In this document: one piece after another, positions 1-9,462 of the stretch | How the letters are laid out: the number at the start of each line of letters is the position of its first letter | How positions within the stretch are numbered: position 1 is the first letter of the stretch | Made by a program: the position numbers and the translations under genes | Notes under the pieces: model-generated | Seen by the model: the letters and a program-made list of their open reading frames with translations, nothing else | The model's database searches: none | What the model was told of the DNA's origin: nothing | Assembly (NCBI RefSeq): GCF_000768705.1 | Contig: NZ_AVPJ01000004.1 | Location: 124,001 to 188,000 of the forward strand | Reading direction: 5' to 3' | Source of the DNA: Knoellia sinensis KCTC 19936 | Lineage (GTDB): Bacteria > Actinomycetota > Actinomycetes > Actinomycetales > Dermatophilaceae | Length of the DNA stretch: 64,000 bases

Positions 1-839
1 TACCACGCTGTGCCTCGAGATCCCGACAGCTCGGCAACCCGCACCGTGATGGGTGCGACGTCCGGGGTGCCGCCGAGGAACACGAGGGACACGAGCAGGT
101 CGTTCCACACCCACAGGAACTGGAAGATGCCGAACGCCGCCAGAGCGGGGGTGAGCAGGGGCAGCAGGATCTTGAAGAAGATCGTCACGTGCCCGGCCCC
201 GTCGACCCGCGCCGCCTCCATGAGTTCGCCCGGGAGCTCCCTCATGAAGTTGTGGATGAGGAAGGTCGCCAGCGGGAGCGCGAAGATCGTGTGTGACAGC
301 CACACGCTCCAATAGGACGCGCCGAACCCCAGCTTGTTGACGTAGATGTCGAGAAGCGGGATGAGCGCGATCTGGAGAGGGACGATCTGCAGCGCGAAAA
401 CGGCCACGAAGAGTGCATCGCGACCCGGGAAGGGCATCCAGGCGAACGCGTAGGCGGCCAGGGAGGCGAGGAAGAGCGGCAGGAGCACCGCGGGAAGGGT
501 GATGACGATCGTGTTGATGAAGTACTGACCCAGGCTCGCCGACGTGCCCGGCTCGAGGGCCTGCCGGTAGTTGTCGAGCGTGAAGGCGCCAGGGTTGGCG
601 AAGGCGTTCCACCACCCGTCACGGTTGATGTCGCGCTGCGACCGGAAGGAGGTCACGAGCAGGCCGACTGTGGGCGTGGTCCACAGGACGGCGATGATCA
701 CGGCGATCAGGGATGCCCAGCGCGACGTCACGGCGCTGGCGGCGTCACCGGTGGCGGACTTCTTGGCCTTCTTGGTGGGGACGGGCGCCTCGTCGGGGTC
801 GATCGACTCGGGCGTGGGTGCCGGTTGGAGGGTGCTCAC
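1..839 (-). CDS. Carbohydrate ABC transporter permease, MalG type (3' end cut by window)
   Basis: Inner-membrane permease of a CUT1-type sugar importer, partner of the MalF-type permease just upstream. The visible 279 codons are nearly the full length of the family (about 280-300). The permease signature EAARVDGAG lies near positions 200-222 and is followed by a typical FFKILLPLLTPALAA segment; this loop docks on the ATPase. The start is taken as GTG at 839, 3 nt after the stop of the upstream gene, giving an N-terminal cytoplasmic tail rich in Pro, Asp and Glu. The stop codon lies beyond position 1. It belongs to a minus-strand operon binding protein - MalF - MalG. The substrate cannot be read from the sequence; an alpha-glucoside or other oligosaccharide is plausible for this subfamily. 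Confidence 0.9.
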   Translation of the reverse strand, partial: MSTLQPAPTPESIDPDEAPVPTKKAKKSATGDAASAVTSRWASLIAVIIAVLWTTPTVGLLVTSFRSQRDINRDGWWNAFANPGAFTLDNYRQALEPGTSASLGQYFINTIVITLPAVLLPLFLASLAAYAFAWMPFPGRDALFVAVFALQIVPLQIALIPLLDIYVNKLGFGASYWSVWLSHTIFALPLATFLIHNFMRELPGELMEAARVDGAGHVTIFFKILLPLLTPALAAFGIFQFLWVWNDLLVSLVFLGGTPDVAPITVRVAELSGSRGTAW

Positions 840-842
840 GGC

Positions 843-1859
843 TCAGGCCTCCTTGCGCATCTGGACGATGTTGTAGGCGACGATCGGGATGACGAGGACG
901 AACAGGAGGACCGCGAGGGCGGCGCCCAGTCCGGCTGCGTCGAAGCGGAAACTCTGGCTGTAGAACTCGTTGGCGACGACCGAGGTGTCGAACTGCCCCG
1001 CCGTCATGGTCCGAACGATGTCGAAGACCTTGAGCGTGCCTATGCCGATTGTCGTGAGGACGACGACGAGGGCGGCCCGGATGCTCGGCAAAGTGATGTG
1101 CCGGAACATCTTGAAGCCATAGACACCGTCGAGGTGGGCCGCCTCGATGATGTCGTCCGGGATGGCCTTGATCGCCGCGGACAGGATGGTCATCGCGAAG
1201 CCGGCTTGGATCCAGACCATGACGATGATGAGCATGAACGTGTTGAGCGGGGCGTCGAGGAGCCATTGCCGAGTCTCGAGACCGAGCATCTTGAAGATCT
1301 GGTTGAGCAGCCCGATCTGGTCCCGTTCGGTCTGCTTGTACTGGTAGACGAACTTCCAGATGATGCCGGCGCCGACCATGGAGATGGCCATCGGCAGGAA
1401 GATCAGGGCCTTGGCGAAGGCCTCTCCGCGCGCCCGGTCGATGAGGATGGCGTAGAGCAGCCCGATGGCTGTCGCGAGGAACGGCACGAGGATGACCCAC
1501 AGCGCCGTGTTGCGCAGCACGATGAGGAGTTCGGGCTCGGTGAACATGGCCGTGTAGTTCTCGAACGTGAAGTCACCGTTGCCCTGCCGCCCGCGGAAGG
1601 ACTGGATGATCGTCAGGATCGCGGGATACATGAGGCCGACTGCGAGGAGCAGGACGGCCGGCGCGGCGAAGAGCATGCCCTGGGCCTTCTCGCCCCCGCG
1701 TCCCTTGAACAGGGAAGCCAGGAAGAGGACGAGGCCGAAGACCGCGGCGAAGAAGGCCACCGCGAAGAACATGAGAAGGAATTTGCCCAACGTGCTCTCG
1801 GCACGGAGGAAGGGCTCGGGGATTGCGGACGGCGCGATGCTCAGCATGCTCGCGACCAT
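843..1859 (-). CDS. Carbohydrate ABC transporter permease, MalF type
   Basis: Inner-membrane permease of a CUT1 sugar importer, 338 residues. Two N-terminal hydrophobic segments (about residues 25-50 and 60-85) precede the periplasmic loop, and the transport core follows from about residue 115. The EAA loop reads EAAHLDGVYGFKMF followed by ITLP, close to the family consensus EAAxxDGA. The long N-terminus before the first core helices fits the MalF/AglF branch. It lies between the binding protein and the MalG-type gene, 3 nt from the latter. No ATP-binding subunit is in the window; actinobacterial importers of this class often share one MsmK/MsiK-type ATPase encoded elsewhere, which is family knowledge, not something seen here. 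Confidence 0.93.
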   Translation of the reverse strand: MVASMLSIAPSAIPEPFLRAESTLGKFLLMFFAVAFFAAVFGLVLFLASLFKGRGGEKAQGMLFAAPAVLLLAVGLMYPAILTIIQSFRGRQGNGDFTFENYTAMFTEPELLIVLRNTALWVILVPFLATAIGLLYAILIDRARGEAFAKALIFLPMAISMVGAGIIWKFVYQYKQTERDQIGLLNQIFKMLGLETRQWLLDAPLNTFMLIIVMVWIQAGFAMTILSAAIKAIPDDIIEAAHLDGVYGFKMFRHITLPSIRAALVVVLTTIGIGTLKVFDIVRTMTAGQFDTSVVANEFYSQSFRFDAAGLGAALAVLLFVLVIPIVAYNIVQMRKEA

Positions 1860-1899
1860 GACTCCACCTCCAGAAATGACGGGTGCTGCAGCAGGGAAA

Positions 1900-1932
1900 G
1901 CCGGGGTGAGGTGGAACCCACCCCACCCCGGC
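1900..1932 (-). terminator. Intercistronic hairpin between sugar-binding protein and permease genes
   Basis: A near-perfect stem: a 9-bp outer arm (GCCGGGGTG with CACCCCGGC), one mismatch, then 5 more pairs around a 3-nt loop. It lies 20 nt after the binding-protein stop and 40 nt before the permease start. Hairpins at this spot commonly cause partial termination or protect the upstream mRNA, so that more binding protein than permease is made; that role is inferred. Confidence 0.6.
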
Positions 1933-1952
1933 GTGTGACCTGGGAGCTCAGG

Positions 1953-3332
1953 TCAGGACTTGGGCCAGGAGTTCTCGATGAAGTCGAGAGTGGCCTTGTC
2001 GTCCTGCCCGGTGATCCAGTCGGTCATACCCTTCCAGAACGTGCCCGATCCGACGGCACCCGGCATGAGGTCCGAGCCATCGACGCGGGACGTGGACGCC
2101 TCGTCGGTCAGCATCTCGACCGACAGCTTGTCGACGGCGTTCTTGACCAGTGCCGGGTCCGCGTTCTTGTTGGCGGTGACACACCCACCCAGACCACAGG
2201 TCTTGGCGCGCTCGTCGGCCCATTCGACCGAGGAGAGGTAGGTCTGGAAGGCCTTGACCTCGGGACGGTCGGCGAAGGCGGCAACCCACTCACCACCGGT
2301 GAGGACCGGCTTGGTCGTCGCGTCCTTGGCGGGGAGGTAGAAGGCCCAGACGTCGCCGTCCTCGGCGACGTTGGTGCCCTCCGGGAAGTTCGCGGCGTAG
2401 AAGGACGCCTGACGGTGCATGTAGCAGCCGCCGTTGTCGAGGAGCGGCAGCCCGGCGTCCTGGAAGGACGTCGAGGCGATCGTCTTGACGTCGCCGTAGC
2501 CGCCGTTGACGTACTTCGGGTTCTTGAGGATCTTGCCGACCTCGGCGATGGCGGTGGCCACGGCGGGGTCGTTGAACGGGATCTCGTGGTTGACCCACTT
2601 GTCATAGGTCTCGGGGCCGGCAGTGCGGAGCATGACGTCTTCGATCCAGTCCGTGGCCGGCCACCCGGTGGCGTCACCGGACTCGATGCCGGCGCACCAC
2701 GGCTTGCCGTCAGGGTCATCGGTGGCGATCTTGTCCGTGAGCGTCAGGAGTTCGTCCCACGTGGTGGGGATCTCGTAGCCCTTCTCCTCGAACGCCGCCG
2801 GTGAGTACCAGACGAACGACTTGACGTTGGCGCCCAGGGCCGCGGCGTAGAACTTCCCGTCGACCTCGCCGTAGGTCTTCCAGTCGGGCATGTTGGCCTC
2901 GACGTTCTTGACGACCTCCGGCGGCGCTTCGACGACCTTGCCGGTCTCGACCATCGTCCTGAGGAGGCCCGGCTGTGGGAGGTAGGCGATGTCTGGGGCG
3001 TTGCCACCCTTGACGCGCACGGGGAGCTGGGCCTCGAACTCCTTCGAGCCTTCGTACTCGATCTCGACGCCGGTGCAGGCCTCGAACGGCTTGTAGGAGT
3101 TGATGTGCGGCTCGTCCTCGGGGGCCGTGATCGAGGTGTAGACCTTCACCTTCTTGCCGTCGAGCTCACCGAACGCCTCGTAGGGCGCGCAGTCGATCTC
3201 GGTGGCAGCTCCGGCGCCGGCGTCTGCGTCGCCGCCGCCGTCATCCGAGGAGCCGCAGGCCGCGAGTCCGAGGGAGACCGCCACGAGGCCCGAGAGGACC
3301 ATCGCTGAGCGGCGCTGTGATTTGTGGGCCAT
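1953..3332 (-). CDS. Extracellular sugar-binding lipoprotein of ABC importer (solute-binding family 1)
   Basis: Captures the sugar outside the membrane and hands it to the two permeases encoded downstream. The 459-residue product starts with a lipoprotein signal: a basic N-terminus, a hydrophobic stretch VLSGLVAVSLGLAAC and a lipobox cysteine at about residue 26, followed by a Ser/Asp/Gly-rich linker (GSSDDGGGDADAG). The mature part has the family-1 layout with many aromatic residues (for example VWYSP, WAFYLP). First gene of the operon. The 5' region holds an 18-nt inverted repeat of LacI type, so repression relieved by a sugar is likely. An AglE-like alpha-glucoside binder is my guess from overall resemblance, not a proven specificity. 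Confidence 0.92.
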   Translation of the reverse strand: MAHKSQRRSAMVLSGLVAVSLGLAACGSSDDGGGDADAGAGAATEIDCAPYEAFGELDGKKVKVYTSITAPEDEPHINSYKPFEACTGVEIEYEGSKEFEAQLPVRVKGGNAPDIAYLPQPGLLRTMVETGKVVEAPPEVVKNVEANMPDWKTYGEVDGKFYAAALGANVKSFVWYSPAAFEEKGYEIPTTWDELLTLTDKIATDDPDGKPWCAGIESGDATGWPATDWIEDVMLRTAGPETYDKWVNHEIPFNDPAVATAIAEVGKILKNPKYVNGGYGDVKTIASTSFQDAGLPLLDNGGCYMHRQASFYAANFPEGTNVAEDGDVWAFYLPAKDATTKPVLTGGEWVAAFADRPEVKAFQTYLSSVEWADERAKTCGLGGCVTANKNADPALVKNAVDKLSVEMLTDEASTSRVDGSDLMPGAVGSGTFWKGMTDWITGQDDKATLDFIENSWPKS

Positions 3333-3405
3333 TGCCCGCCTCCATCTGTTGCAGGGGACGCGCCGGGGCCGTCGCTGACCTCAGCGCTGAGGTGATCCGC
3401 TCGCA

Positions 3406-3423
3406 GTGTAAAAGCGGTTACAC
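3406..3423. promoter_or_regulatory. LacI-type operator candidate upstream of sugar importer
   Basis: GTGTAA-AAGCGG-TTACAC: 6-bp perfect arms around a 6-nt centre, 74 nt before the binding-protein start. Arms of this kind with a central CG are typical of LacI-family operators at sugar uptake genes. A second perfect palindrome, CCTCAGCGCTGAGG, lies at 3379-3392 between this site and the start codon. No regulator gene is adjacent in the window. Confidence 0.5.
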
Positions 3424-3549
3424 AGCGGAGGCCAGCCCCTACCCCCAAATGTGTTGTCACGATCACATAACGCGTTCGTCACAATCCGCACGAGTGCGGC
3501 CCACGCCTGGGGTATGCCGTCCGCCCGCCGACCCAAGCTCACCTCGCCC

Positions 3550-3613
3550 TCGACTTTGTGCCCGTTTGGGACAACTCGCTGGCGCTCGCCGTCCCAAACG
3601 GGCACAAAGTCGA
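3550..3613 (-). terminator. Long perfect hairpin after parC
   Basis: Two perfectly complementary 23-nt arms (3550-3572 and 3591-3613) around an 18-nt loop, starting 7 nt after the parC stop. The arm contains TTTGTGCCCGTTTGGGAC. No T-run follows, as is common for actinobacterial terminators. The arm is much longer than termination needs, so it may also be a copy of a dispersed palindromic element. Confidence 0.75.
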
Positions 3614-3619
3614 CCGTGG

Positions 3620-6061
3620 TCAGGACTGGGGTGAGCCGATGCCGGTGATGACCGCCGAACCCTGGACGCCCGAACCGTCCCGGCGACCGTTGGCCTCGGG
3701 GAGTTCGATGGCGACCCCGCCGGCACCGCTGGCCCGAGCGGGCACGGCACCGACCCACGCGAGGACGAGGGTGTCCTCGCCCTTGAGGAAGCGATGCGCA
3801 CGCACGCCGCCGGTGCCGCGCCCCTTCGTGGGGTACTCGGCATAGGGAGTCGCCTTGATCGCGCCCGGCTGGGTGCCGGGAAGGGCGTCGGTCGACCCGC
3901 TGGCCGTGACCACGATGGCGTCCCGTGACGGGTCGACCACCCCGAACCACGCCACGCGCTGGCCTGCGTTGACTCGCACACCTGCGATACCCCCACCCGA
4001 ACGTCCCTGTGGCCGAACGGAATTCGCGGCGAAGCGCAGGAGCTGGGCGTCGGAGGTGACGAAGACGAGGTCCTCGTCGCCGGTCACGACCTGGCCAGCG
4101 CCGACTACGGTGTCGCCCGGCTTGAGCGAGATGACCTCCCAGTCGTGCGACTTGGGTTGGTCAGCGGTGACTCGCTTCACGACGCCCTGCGCCGTGCCGA
4201 GGGCAAGGCCCGGGCCGTCGGCGGCGAGCGACACGACCGACACGGGCTCCTCGCCCCGTGGCAGGTCGACATAGGCCGCCAAGGGAGCGCCCCCGGACAG
4301 CGAAGGTGCTCCGCCAAGCGGGGGGAGGGTTGGCAGTTCGAGCGCGTTGATCCGAATCATCCGGCCGAGGCTCGTCACGAGACCCACCTCACCGCGCGCG
4401 GTGGTCCGGACCGCCGCGACGACGGCGTCGTGCTTCGCCCTCGGGCCCTCGGCGGGGATCGGTTCCGCATTCGACGTGCGTGCAAGCAATCCGGTCGACG
4501 ACAACAGGACCCAGCACGGGTCGTCGGCCACCTCGAGCGGGGCGGCGGTGCTCACCGGATTGCCTGCCGACTCGAGCAGCACCGTGCGACGAGGGGTGCC
4601 GTACTTCTTGGCGACCTCGGCGAGTTCCCCGGACACCGTCCGGTGCAGCAGCTTCTCGTCGCCGAGGATCGCCTCGAGCTCCTCGATCTGCTTCTGAAGC
4701 TCGTCGCGTCGCTGCTCGAGCTCGAGTCGCGAGAACTTCGTCAGTCGGCGCAGCTGGAGGTCGAGGATGTGGTTGGCCTGGACCTCGCTGAGGTCGAAGA
4801 CGTCCATGAGTCGGGCTCGAGCGGTCGCCGTGTCCTCGCTGGACCGGATGAGCTGGATGACCTCGTCGATGTCGAGGATGGCGATGAGCAGACCCTCGAC
4901 GAGGTGCAGTTGGTCCTGCGCCTTGCGCAGCCGGAACGCCGTGCGGCGTCGCACCACGTCGATCCGGAACTCGACGTAGTGGCGCAGGAGGTCCTTGAGC
5001 CCCAGCGTCTGCGGCTGGCCCTCGACGAGAGCGACGTTGTTGATGCCGAAGGAGTCCTCCATCGGGGTGAGCTTGTAGAGCTGCTCGAGGACCGCCTCGG
5101 GGTTGAAGCCGTTCTTGACCTCGATGACGAGACGGAGCCCGTGCTTGCGGTCGGTCAGGTCCTTGACGTCGCTGATGCCCTGGAGCTTCTTGCCCTGCAC
5201 GAGCGTCTTCATCCGCTCGATGACCTTCTCGGGGCCGACGAGATAGGGGAGTTCGGTGACCACGATGCCGGACTTGCGCGGGGTGATCTTCTCGATCCTG
5301 GCGGTGGCTCGCGTCCGGAACGTGCCCTTGCCGGTGAGGTACGCGTCGCGGATGCCGTCAAGGCCCACGATCCGGCCACCGAGTGGGAGGTCGGGGCCGG
5401 GGACGAACTTCATGAGGTCGTCAAGGCTGCAGTTCGGGTGCGCAATGAGGTGCCGGGCAGCGCCGATGACTTCGACGAGGTTGTGCGGCGGCATGTTCGT
5501 CGCGAACCCCACCGCAATGCCGGAGACCCCGTTGACGAGGAGGTTGGGATACGAGGCCGGCAGGACCCCGGGCTGGAGCAGCTGGTCGTCGTAGTTGGGG
5601 ACGAAGTCGACGGTGTCCTCGTCGAGGCTCGCCGTCATCGCGAGCGCCGCCGGCGCCAGCCGGGCCTCCGTGTAGCGCGACGCGGCAGGGCCATCGTCGA
5701 GGGAGCCGAAGTTGCCGTGGCCGTCCACGAGGGGCAGGCGCATCGTGAACGGCTGCGCCATGCGCACCAGGGCGTCGTAGATCGCCGTGTCGCCGTGCGG
5801 GTGGTACTTGCCCATGACGTCGCCGACGACGCGCGAGGACTTCACGTGGCCCTTGTCGGGGCGCAGACCCATCTCGCTCGTCGAGTAGAGGATGCGGCGC
5901 TGGACCGGCTTGAGCCCGTCACGGACGTCCGGAAGGGCGCGCGAGTGGATGACCGACACGGAGTACTCGAGGAACGCGTTCTGCATCTCGAGCCCGACAT
6001 CGATGTCGACGATGTTCTCGGCGATCTCTTCGTCGGTCTGGGAGGTCGTGCGCTTGGCCAT
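3620..6061 (-). CDS. parC: DNA topoisomerase IV subunit A (GyrA/ParC family)
   Basis: Breaks and rejoins DNA in the type IIA topoisomerase; ParC with ParE decatenates and relaxes chromosomes. The 813-residue protein has the N-terminal winged-helix/tower domain with the catalytic tyrosine in [10 protein letters not shown] (Tyr about residue 130) and the quinolone-determining segment [12 protein letters not shown] (about 85-96), where a Thr takes the place of the usual Ser. The C-terminal beta-pinwheel follows from about residue 500; instead of the GyrA box QRRGGKG it has QGRSGGG near residue 700, which favours ParC over GyrA. Actinobacterial gyrA normally sits next to gyrB near oriC, and no such neighbour is here. 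The gene stands alone; parE is not in the window. A strong hairpin follows the stop. Confidence 0.9.
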   Translation of the reverse strand: MAKRTTSQTDEEIAENIVDIDVGLEMQNAFLEYSVSVIHSRALPDVRDGLKPVQRRILYSTSEMGLRPDKGHVKSSRVVGDVMGKYHPHGDTAIYDALVRMAQPFTMRLPLVDGHGNFGSLDDGPAASRYTEARLAPAALAMTASLDEDTVDFVPNYDDQLLQPGVLPASYPNLLVNGVSGIAVGFATNMPPHNLVEVIGAARHLIAHPNCSLDDLMKFVPGPDLPLGGRIVGLDGIRDAYLTGKGTFRTRATARIEKITPRKSGIVVTELPYLVGPEKVIERMKTLVQGKKLQGISDVKDLTDRKHGLRLVIEVKNGFNPEAVLEQLYKLTPMEDSFGINNVALVEGQPQTLGLKDLLRHYVEFRIDVVRRRTAFRLRKAQDQLHLVEGLLIAILDIDEVIQLIRSSEDTATARARLMDVFDLSEVQANHILDLQLRRLTKFSRLELEQRRDELQKQIEELEAILGDEKLLHRTVSGELAEVAKKYGTPRRTVLLESAGNPVSTAAPLEVADDPCWVLLSSTGLLARTSNAEPIPAEGPRAKHDAVVAAVRTTARGEVGLVTSLGRMIRINALELPTLPPLGGAPSLSGGAPLAAYVDLPRGEEPVSVVSLAADGPGLALGTAQGVVKRVTADQPKSHDWEVISLKPGDTVVGAGQVVTGDEDLVFVTSDAQLLRFAANSVRPQGRSGGGIAGVRVNAGQRVAWFGVVDPSRDAIVVTASGSTDALPGTQPGAIKATPYAEYPTKGRGTGGVRAHRFLKGEDTLVLAWVGAVPARASGAGGVAIELPEANGRRDGSGVQGSAVITGIGSPQS

Positions 6062-6092
6062 GGAGGTGACGGCTTGCCTTTGTCGGTGGGAT

Positions 6093-6110
6093 CCCGGGTA
6101 CGCATCCGGG
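6093..6110 (-). terminator. Small hairpin between nitroreductase and parC genes
   Basis: CCCGGGT-ACGC-ATCCGGG, a 7-bp stem with one G-T pair, in the 67-nt gap after the nitroreductase stop. It could end that transcript or lie in the parC leader. Weak on its own. Confidence 0.35.
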
Positions 6111-6128
6111 CGAACACCCCATCTTCAC

Positions 6129-6764
6129 TCACGCCTCCGACGGTGCTGCTCTCGACTCGCCGAACCGCCCATGGTGGAGCACGTCACGCAGGGGCCGCCT
6201 CCCGCGCTTCAGCGACGGGCTGGTCACCCGTTCTGCTTCGTGACCCAACGCGATGACGCCGACGATCCGGCGATCGGGCGGGACGGCATACGCCGCCTTG
6301 ACGGCCTCGTGCCGAGCGGCAGGCACGCCGAAGAACAAGGCCCCGATCCCAGCGTTCTCCGCGCCGAGCAGGATGATCATGGCCGCCATCGCGGTGTCGG
6401 TGTCCCAGTACGGGATGGGCCACCGTTCGAGAGATCGGTCCGTCCACCCCTTGTCGGGTTCGGCATAACGATCCAGGTATGCCGTCCGGTCCGAGAGCAG
6501 GACCATCAGGACGGGCGCTGCAGAGACGCCGCGCATCCACGCGGAAGTCTCGTCGGTCTCGCGGCTCGCCTCCCAGAAGCGACCCCGGTCGCCCGGGTCG
6601 GTCAGAGCGAGGACGTCCCACCCCTGGGTGTGACCCGCGCTCGGGGCTCGCTGGGCCAGGCGGACGAGCTGCTGGACCGAATCGAGTGGCACGTCGCGAG
6701 CAGGGTCGAACCGCCGCACCATGCGGCGGCGGGTCACCACGTCGATGAGGTCCATGGTGATCAT
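6129..6764 (-). CDS. Nitroreductase family protein (FMN-dependent)
   Basis: Probable FMN-binding NAD(P)H oxidoreductase of the nitroreductase fold, 211 residues. The N-terminal pattern RRRMVRRFDPARDVP, then LVRLAQRAPSAGHTQGWDVLAL, is the classic flavin-phosphate and isoalloxazine contact region. The segment AAMIILLGAENAGIGALFFG near residues 125-145 matches the second FMN-contact helix of the family. The second in-frame ATG (6755, MDLIDVV) is an equally good start. The substrate is unknown; related proteins include BluB and coenzyme-F420-type reductases, but no motif decides between them. It is divergent from the acetyltransferase fusion, with only 23 nt between start codons, so their promoters must overlap. 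Confidence 0.85.
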   Translation of the reverse strand: MITMDLIDVVTRRRMVRRFDPARDVPLDSVQQLVRLAQRAPSAGHTQGWDVLALTDPGDRGRFWEASRETDETSAWMRGVSAAPVLMVLLSDRTAYLDRYAEPDKGWTDRSLERWPIPYWDTDTAMAAMIILLGAENAGIGALFFGVPAARHEAVKAAYAVPPDRRIVGVIALGHEAERVTSPSLKRGRRPLRDVLHHGRFGESRAAPSEA

Positions 6765-6787
6765 CGTGCCGTGACACGATGGACCCC

Positions 6788-9454
6788 ATGAGCGAGGACC
6801 TCGATCTGCCGCCGGGGTACCCCGTCAGATGGGAGGCCGACGTCGTCCTGCGGGACGGGAGTGTTGCGCACCTGCGACCCATCCTTCCCAGCGACGTGGA
6901 CCTGATTCACGCGTTCCACTCACGCCAGTCGGACGAGTCGATCTACCTGCGCTTCTTCGCCCCGCTGCGTCAGCTCTCGGACCGTGACGTCCATCGGTTC
7001 ACCCACGTCGACTACGAGGACCGCGTCGCCCTCGTCATGACTCTGCGTGAGGACATCATTGGCATTGGCCGCTACGACCTCACAGAACCTGCGTCGGCCG
7101 AAGTGGCGTTCAACGTCAGTGATGACCACCAGGGCAAGGGCATCGGCTCGGTGCTGCTCGAACACCTTGCCGCCGTCGCGCAGGAGTTCGGGATCACCCG
7201 GTTCACCGCCGAGGTGTTGCCCCAGAACCGCAAGATGCTCACCGTCTTCTCCGAGGCCGGCTACGAGGTGAGCCGCAAGGTCGAGGACGGGGTGGTGGCA
7301 CTCCACTTCGACATCGAGCCGACGGATCGCTCCAAGGCCGTGGCGACCTCGCGCGAACACCGCGCCGAGGCGATCAGCGTCAGCCGCATCCTGCGTCCGC
7401 GCTCGGTGGCCGTCATCGGCGCTGGTCGTTCCGCACAGTCGATGGGCCACCACTTCCTCAAGAACCTCCTCGACGCCGGCTTCACCGGTGAGGTGCATCC
7501 CGTCAACCGCAAGGCGCGCACGATTCTGGGGCGGCCGGCATACGACTCGATTGGCGACGTCCCGGGACCGGTCGATCTCGCCGTGGTCGCGGTGCCGGCC
7601 GACAAGGTGCTCAAGGTGGTCGACGAGTGTGCCGCTGCCGGCGTCGGTGCATTGCTCGTCGTCAGTTCCGGCTTCGGCGAGGGTGGGGGAGAGGGTGACG
7701 AACTCCAGGCCGAGCTCGTGCGTCGCGTCAGGGGATCCGGCATGCGCATCGTCGGACCCAACTCGTTCGGACTGATCAACACCGATGACGCGTTCTCGCT
7801 CAACGCGTCGCTGTCACCCACCATGCCGCCCTCCGGGCATCTTGGCCTCTTTTCGCAGTCCGGTGCGCTCGGGATTGCCGTGCTGCAGTCCGCCGCTCGA
7901 CGCAACCTCGGGATCTCGACGTTCGCCTCGGCGGGCAACCGGGTCGACGTGTCCGGCAACGACCTCATGCAGTACTGGATCGACGACGAAGACACCCACG
8001 CCGTCGGCCTCTACCTCGAGTCCATGGGCAACCCGCGCAAGTTCTCGCGCATCGCCCGCAACCTCGGCATCATCAAGCCGGTCATCGTCGTGCAGTCGGG
8101 TGTCTCCGCCTTCGGCGTGCCGCCGGGGCACCGCGTGCGCAAGACCAAGGCGCGCCCGACGGTCTTCACCGCGATGCTTCGCCAAGCGGGAGCCATCCGG
8201 GTGTCCAACGTCCACCAGATGTTCGACGTGGCCCAGCTGCTCGTCCACCAGCCGCTGCCTGCAGGGCGTCGGGTCGCCATCGTGGGCAACTCCTCGGCAC
8301 TCGGCGCCCTGTCGGCCGGTGCCGTCGCGGGGCGCGGTCTCAACGTGACCCATGGACCGGTCAATCTCCCGACAGAGGCCACGGCAAGGCAGTTCCGCGA
8401 GGCCCTCGACAAGGCCTTCGCGGATCCGGACGTCGACTCCGTCCTGGCTTGCTTCATCCCGCCCATCGTCGCCCACGACGAAGAGGTGACCGAAGCGGTT
8501 CGCTCAGCAGCGCGGGGCTCCGAGAAGACCTGTGTCGCAACGTTCTTGGGCATGCGCGGAGTGGATTCGTCCACGTCCATGGAAGAAGGTGGCGGGTCCG
8601 GTCAGGCGATCCCGATCTATGCAATGCCGGAGGACGCGGCCTACGCCTTGGCGAAGGCGACCAAGTACGCGCAGTGGCGCAACAAGGACCATGGCGTGCC
8701 AGTCGCCCCGGCCGGGATCAACAGGCGGGTCGCCGAGGACGTGGTCCACACGGTCCTGTCCGTCAGCCCGGAAGGGCGACGACTCGATCCCGACGAAACT
8801 GCGGCTCTGCTCGCGGCCTACGGCATCGAGGTGTGGCCGTCGCGCCGCGTGGCGACGGTCGACGAGGCCGTCGAGGCCGCCGGCGAGATCGGCTACCCGG
8901 TCGTCCTGAAATCCACGGCACCGATGCTGCGCCATCAGGGCGGGGTCACCGGCGTCCGGGTCGACCTGGCGAACGACCAGGCCGTGCGCGACGCCTGGGC
9001 TTCGCTGCACGAGCGTCTCTCCCCCCTCGCCGCAGGTGAGCTCGAGGTGCAGCGCATGGCCACTCCAGGGGTGGCGTGCGTCGTCACCGCCGACGAGGAT
9101 CCGCTGTTCGGCCCGGTGGTGAGCTTCGGTGTCTCCGGACTTCCGACCGAGCTCCTCGACGACATCGCGCACCGCATCCCGCCGCTCACGGATGTCGCTG
9201 TCTCCGAACTCATCTCATCGGTCAAGGCTGCCCCGGTGCTTCACGGGCACCGCGGGTCGACCCCGGTGCACCGGGCAGCCCTGGCCGATCTCATCGCGCG
9301 AGTGTCGGTCATGAGTGACGACATGCCCGAGTTGGTGTCCCTCCGCCTCAATCCGGTCAACGCTCAACCCGGCGGGGTCGAGGTGCTCGGCGCCGAGGTC
9401 ACCGTGGCACCGGTGGCCCGGCGCACGGACCCCGGACGGCGCTCCCTCACCTGA
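6788..9454 (+). CDS. GNAT acetyltransferase fused to ADP-forming acyl-CoA synthetase-like domains (Pat-type)
   Basis: Likely protein lysine acetyltransferase. Residues about 1-170 form a GNAT domain with the acetyl-CoA loop at DHQGKGIGSVLLEHL. Next come a Rossmann CoA-binding domain (RPRSVAVIGAGRSAQSMG, about 200-320), succinyl-CoA-ligase-like domains (GLFSQSGALGIAVL near 355) and a C-terminal ATP-grasp (about 670-875). The HTGSLAG-type phosphohistidine segment of true acetyl-CoA synthetases is absent; the matching region reads GHRVRKTKARPTVF. This argues for a sensory, catalytically dead synthetase part, as in enteric Pat, although Pat has GNAT at the C-terminus and here it is N-terminal. 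ATG 6788 is preferred over 6779: CACGAT lies exactly 7 nt before it, suggesting a leaderless mRNA. It converges with the next gene with an 8-nt gap and no room for a terminator. Confidence 0.88.
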   Translation: MSEDLDLPPGYPVRWEADVVLRDGSVAHLRPILPSDVDLIHAFHSRQSDESIYLRFFAPLRQLSDRDVHRFTHVDYEDRVALVMTLREDIIGIGRYDLTEPASAEVAFNVSDDHQGKGIGSVLLEHLAAVAQEFGITRFTAEVLPQNRKMLTVFSEAGYEVSRKVEDGVVALHFDIEPTDRSKAVATSREHRAEAISVSRILRPRSVAVIGAGRSAQSMGHHFLKNLLDAGFTGEVHPVNRKARTILGRPAYDSIGDVPGPVDLAVVAVPADKVLKVVDECAAAGVGALLVVSSGFGEGGGEGDELQAELVRRVRGSGMRIVGPNSFGLINTDDAFSLNASLSPTMPPSGHLGLFSQSGALGIAVLQSAARRNLGISTFASAGNRVDVSGNDLMQYWIDDEDTHAVGLYLESMGNPRKFSRIARNLGIIKPVIVVQSGVSAFGVPPGHRVRKTKARPTVFTAMLRQAGAIRVSNVHQMFDVAQLLVHQPLPAGRRVAIVGNSSALGALSAGAVAGRGLNVTHGPVNLPTEATARQFREALDKAFADPDVDSVLACFIPPIVAHDEEVTEAVRSAARGSEKTCVATFLGMRGVDSSTSMEEGGGSGQAIPIYAMPEDAAYALAKATKYAQWRNKDHGVPVAPAGINRRVAEDVVHTVLSVSPEGRRLDPDETAALLAAYGIEVWPSRRVATVDEAVEAAGEIGYPVVLKSTAPMLRHQGGVTGVRVDLANDQAVRDAWASLHERLSPLAAGELEVQRMATPGVACVVTADEDPLFGPVVSFGVSGLPTELLDDIAHRIPPLTDVAVSELISSVKAAPVLHGHRGSTPVHRAALADLIARVSVMSDDMPELVSLRLNPVNAQPGGVEVLGAEVTVAPVARRTDPGRRSLT

Positions 9455-9462
9455 TCGGAGCC

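Noticed and set aside
825-2804. Open frame of 659 codons on the plus strand opposite the sugar permease and binding protein genes
   Set aside because: It runs antisense through two clear ABC transporter genes, with Asp/Glu/Arg/Val-rich composition typical of the reverse complement of high-GC genes and no domain.
3381-3996. Short minus-strand frames spanning the hairpin after parC
   Set aside because: They translate the palindrome arms and the parC 3' end out of frame.
4145-6256. 703-codon plus-strand frame opposite parC
   Set aside because: Antisense shadow of the topoisomerase gene; no ribosome site or recognisable motif.
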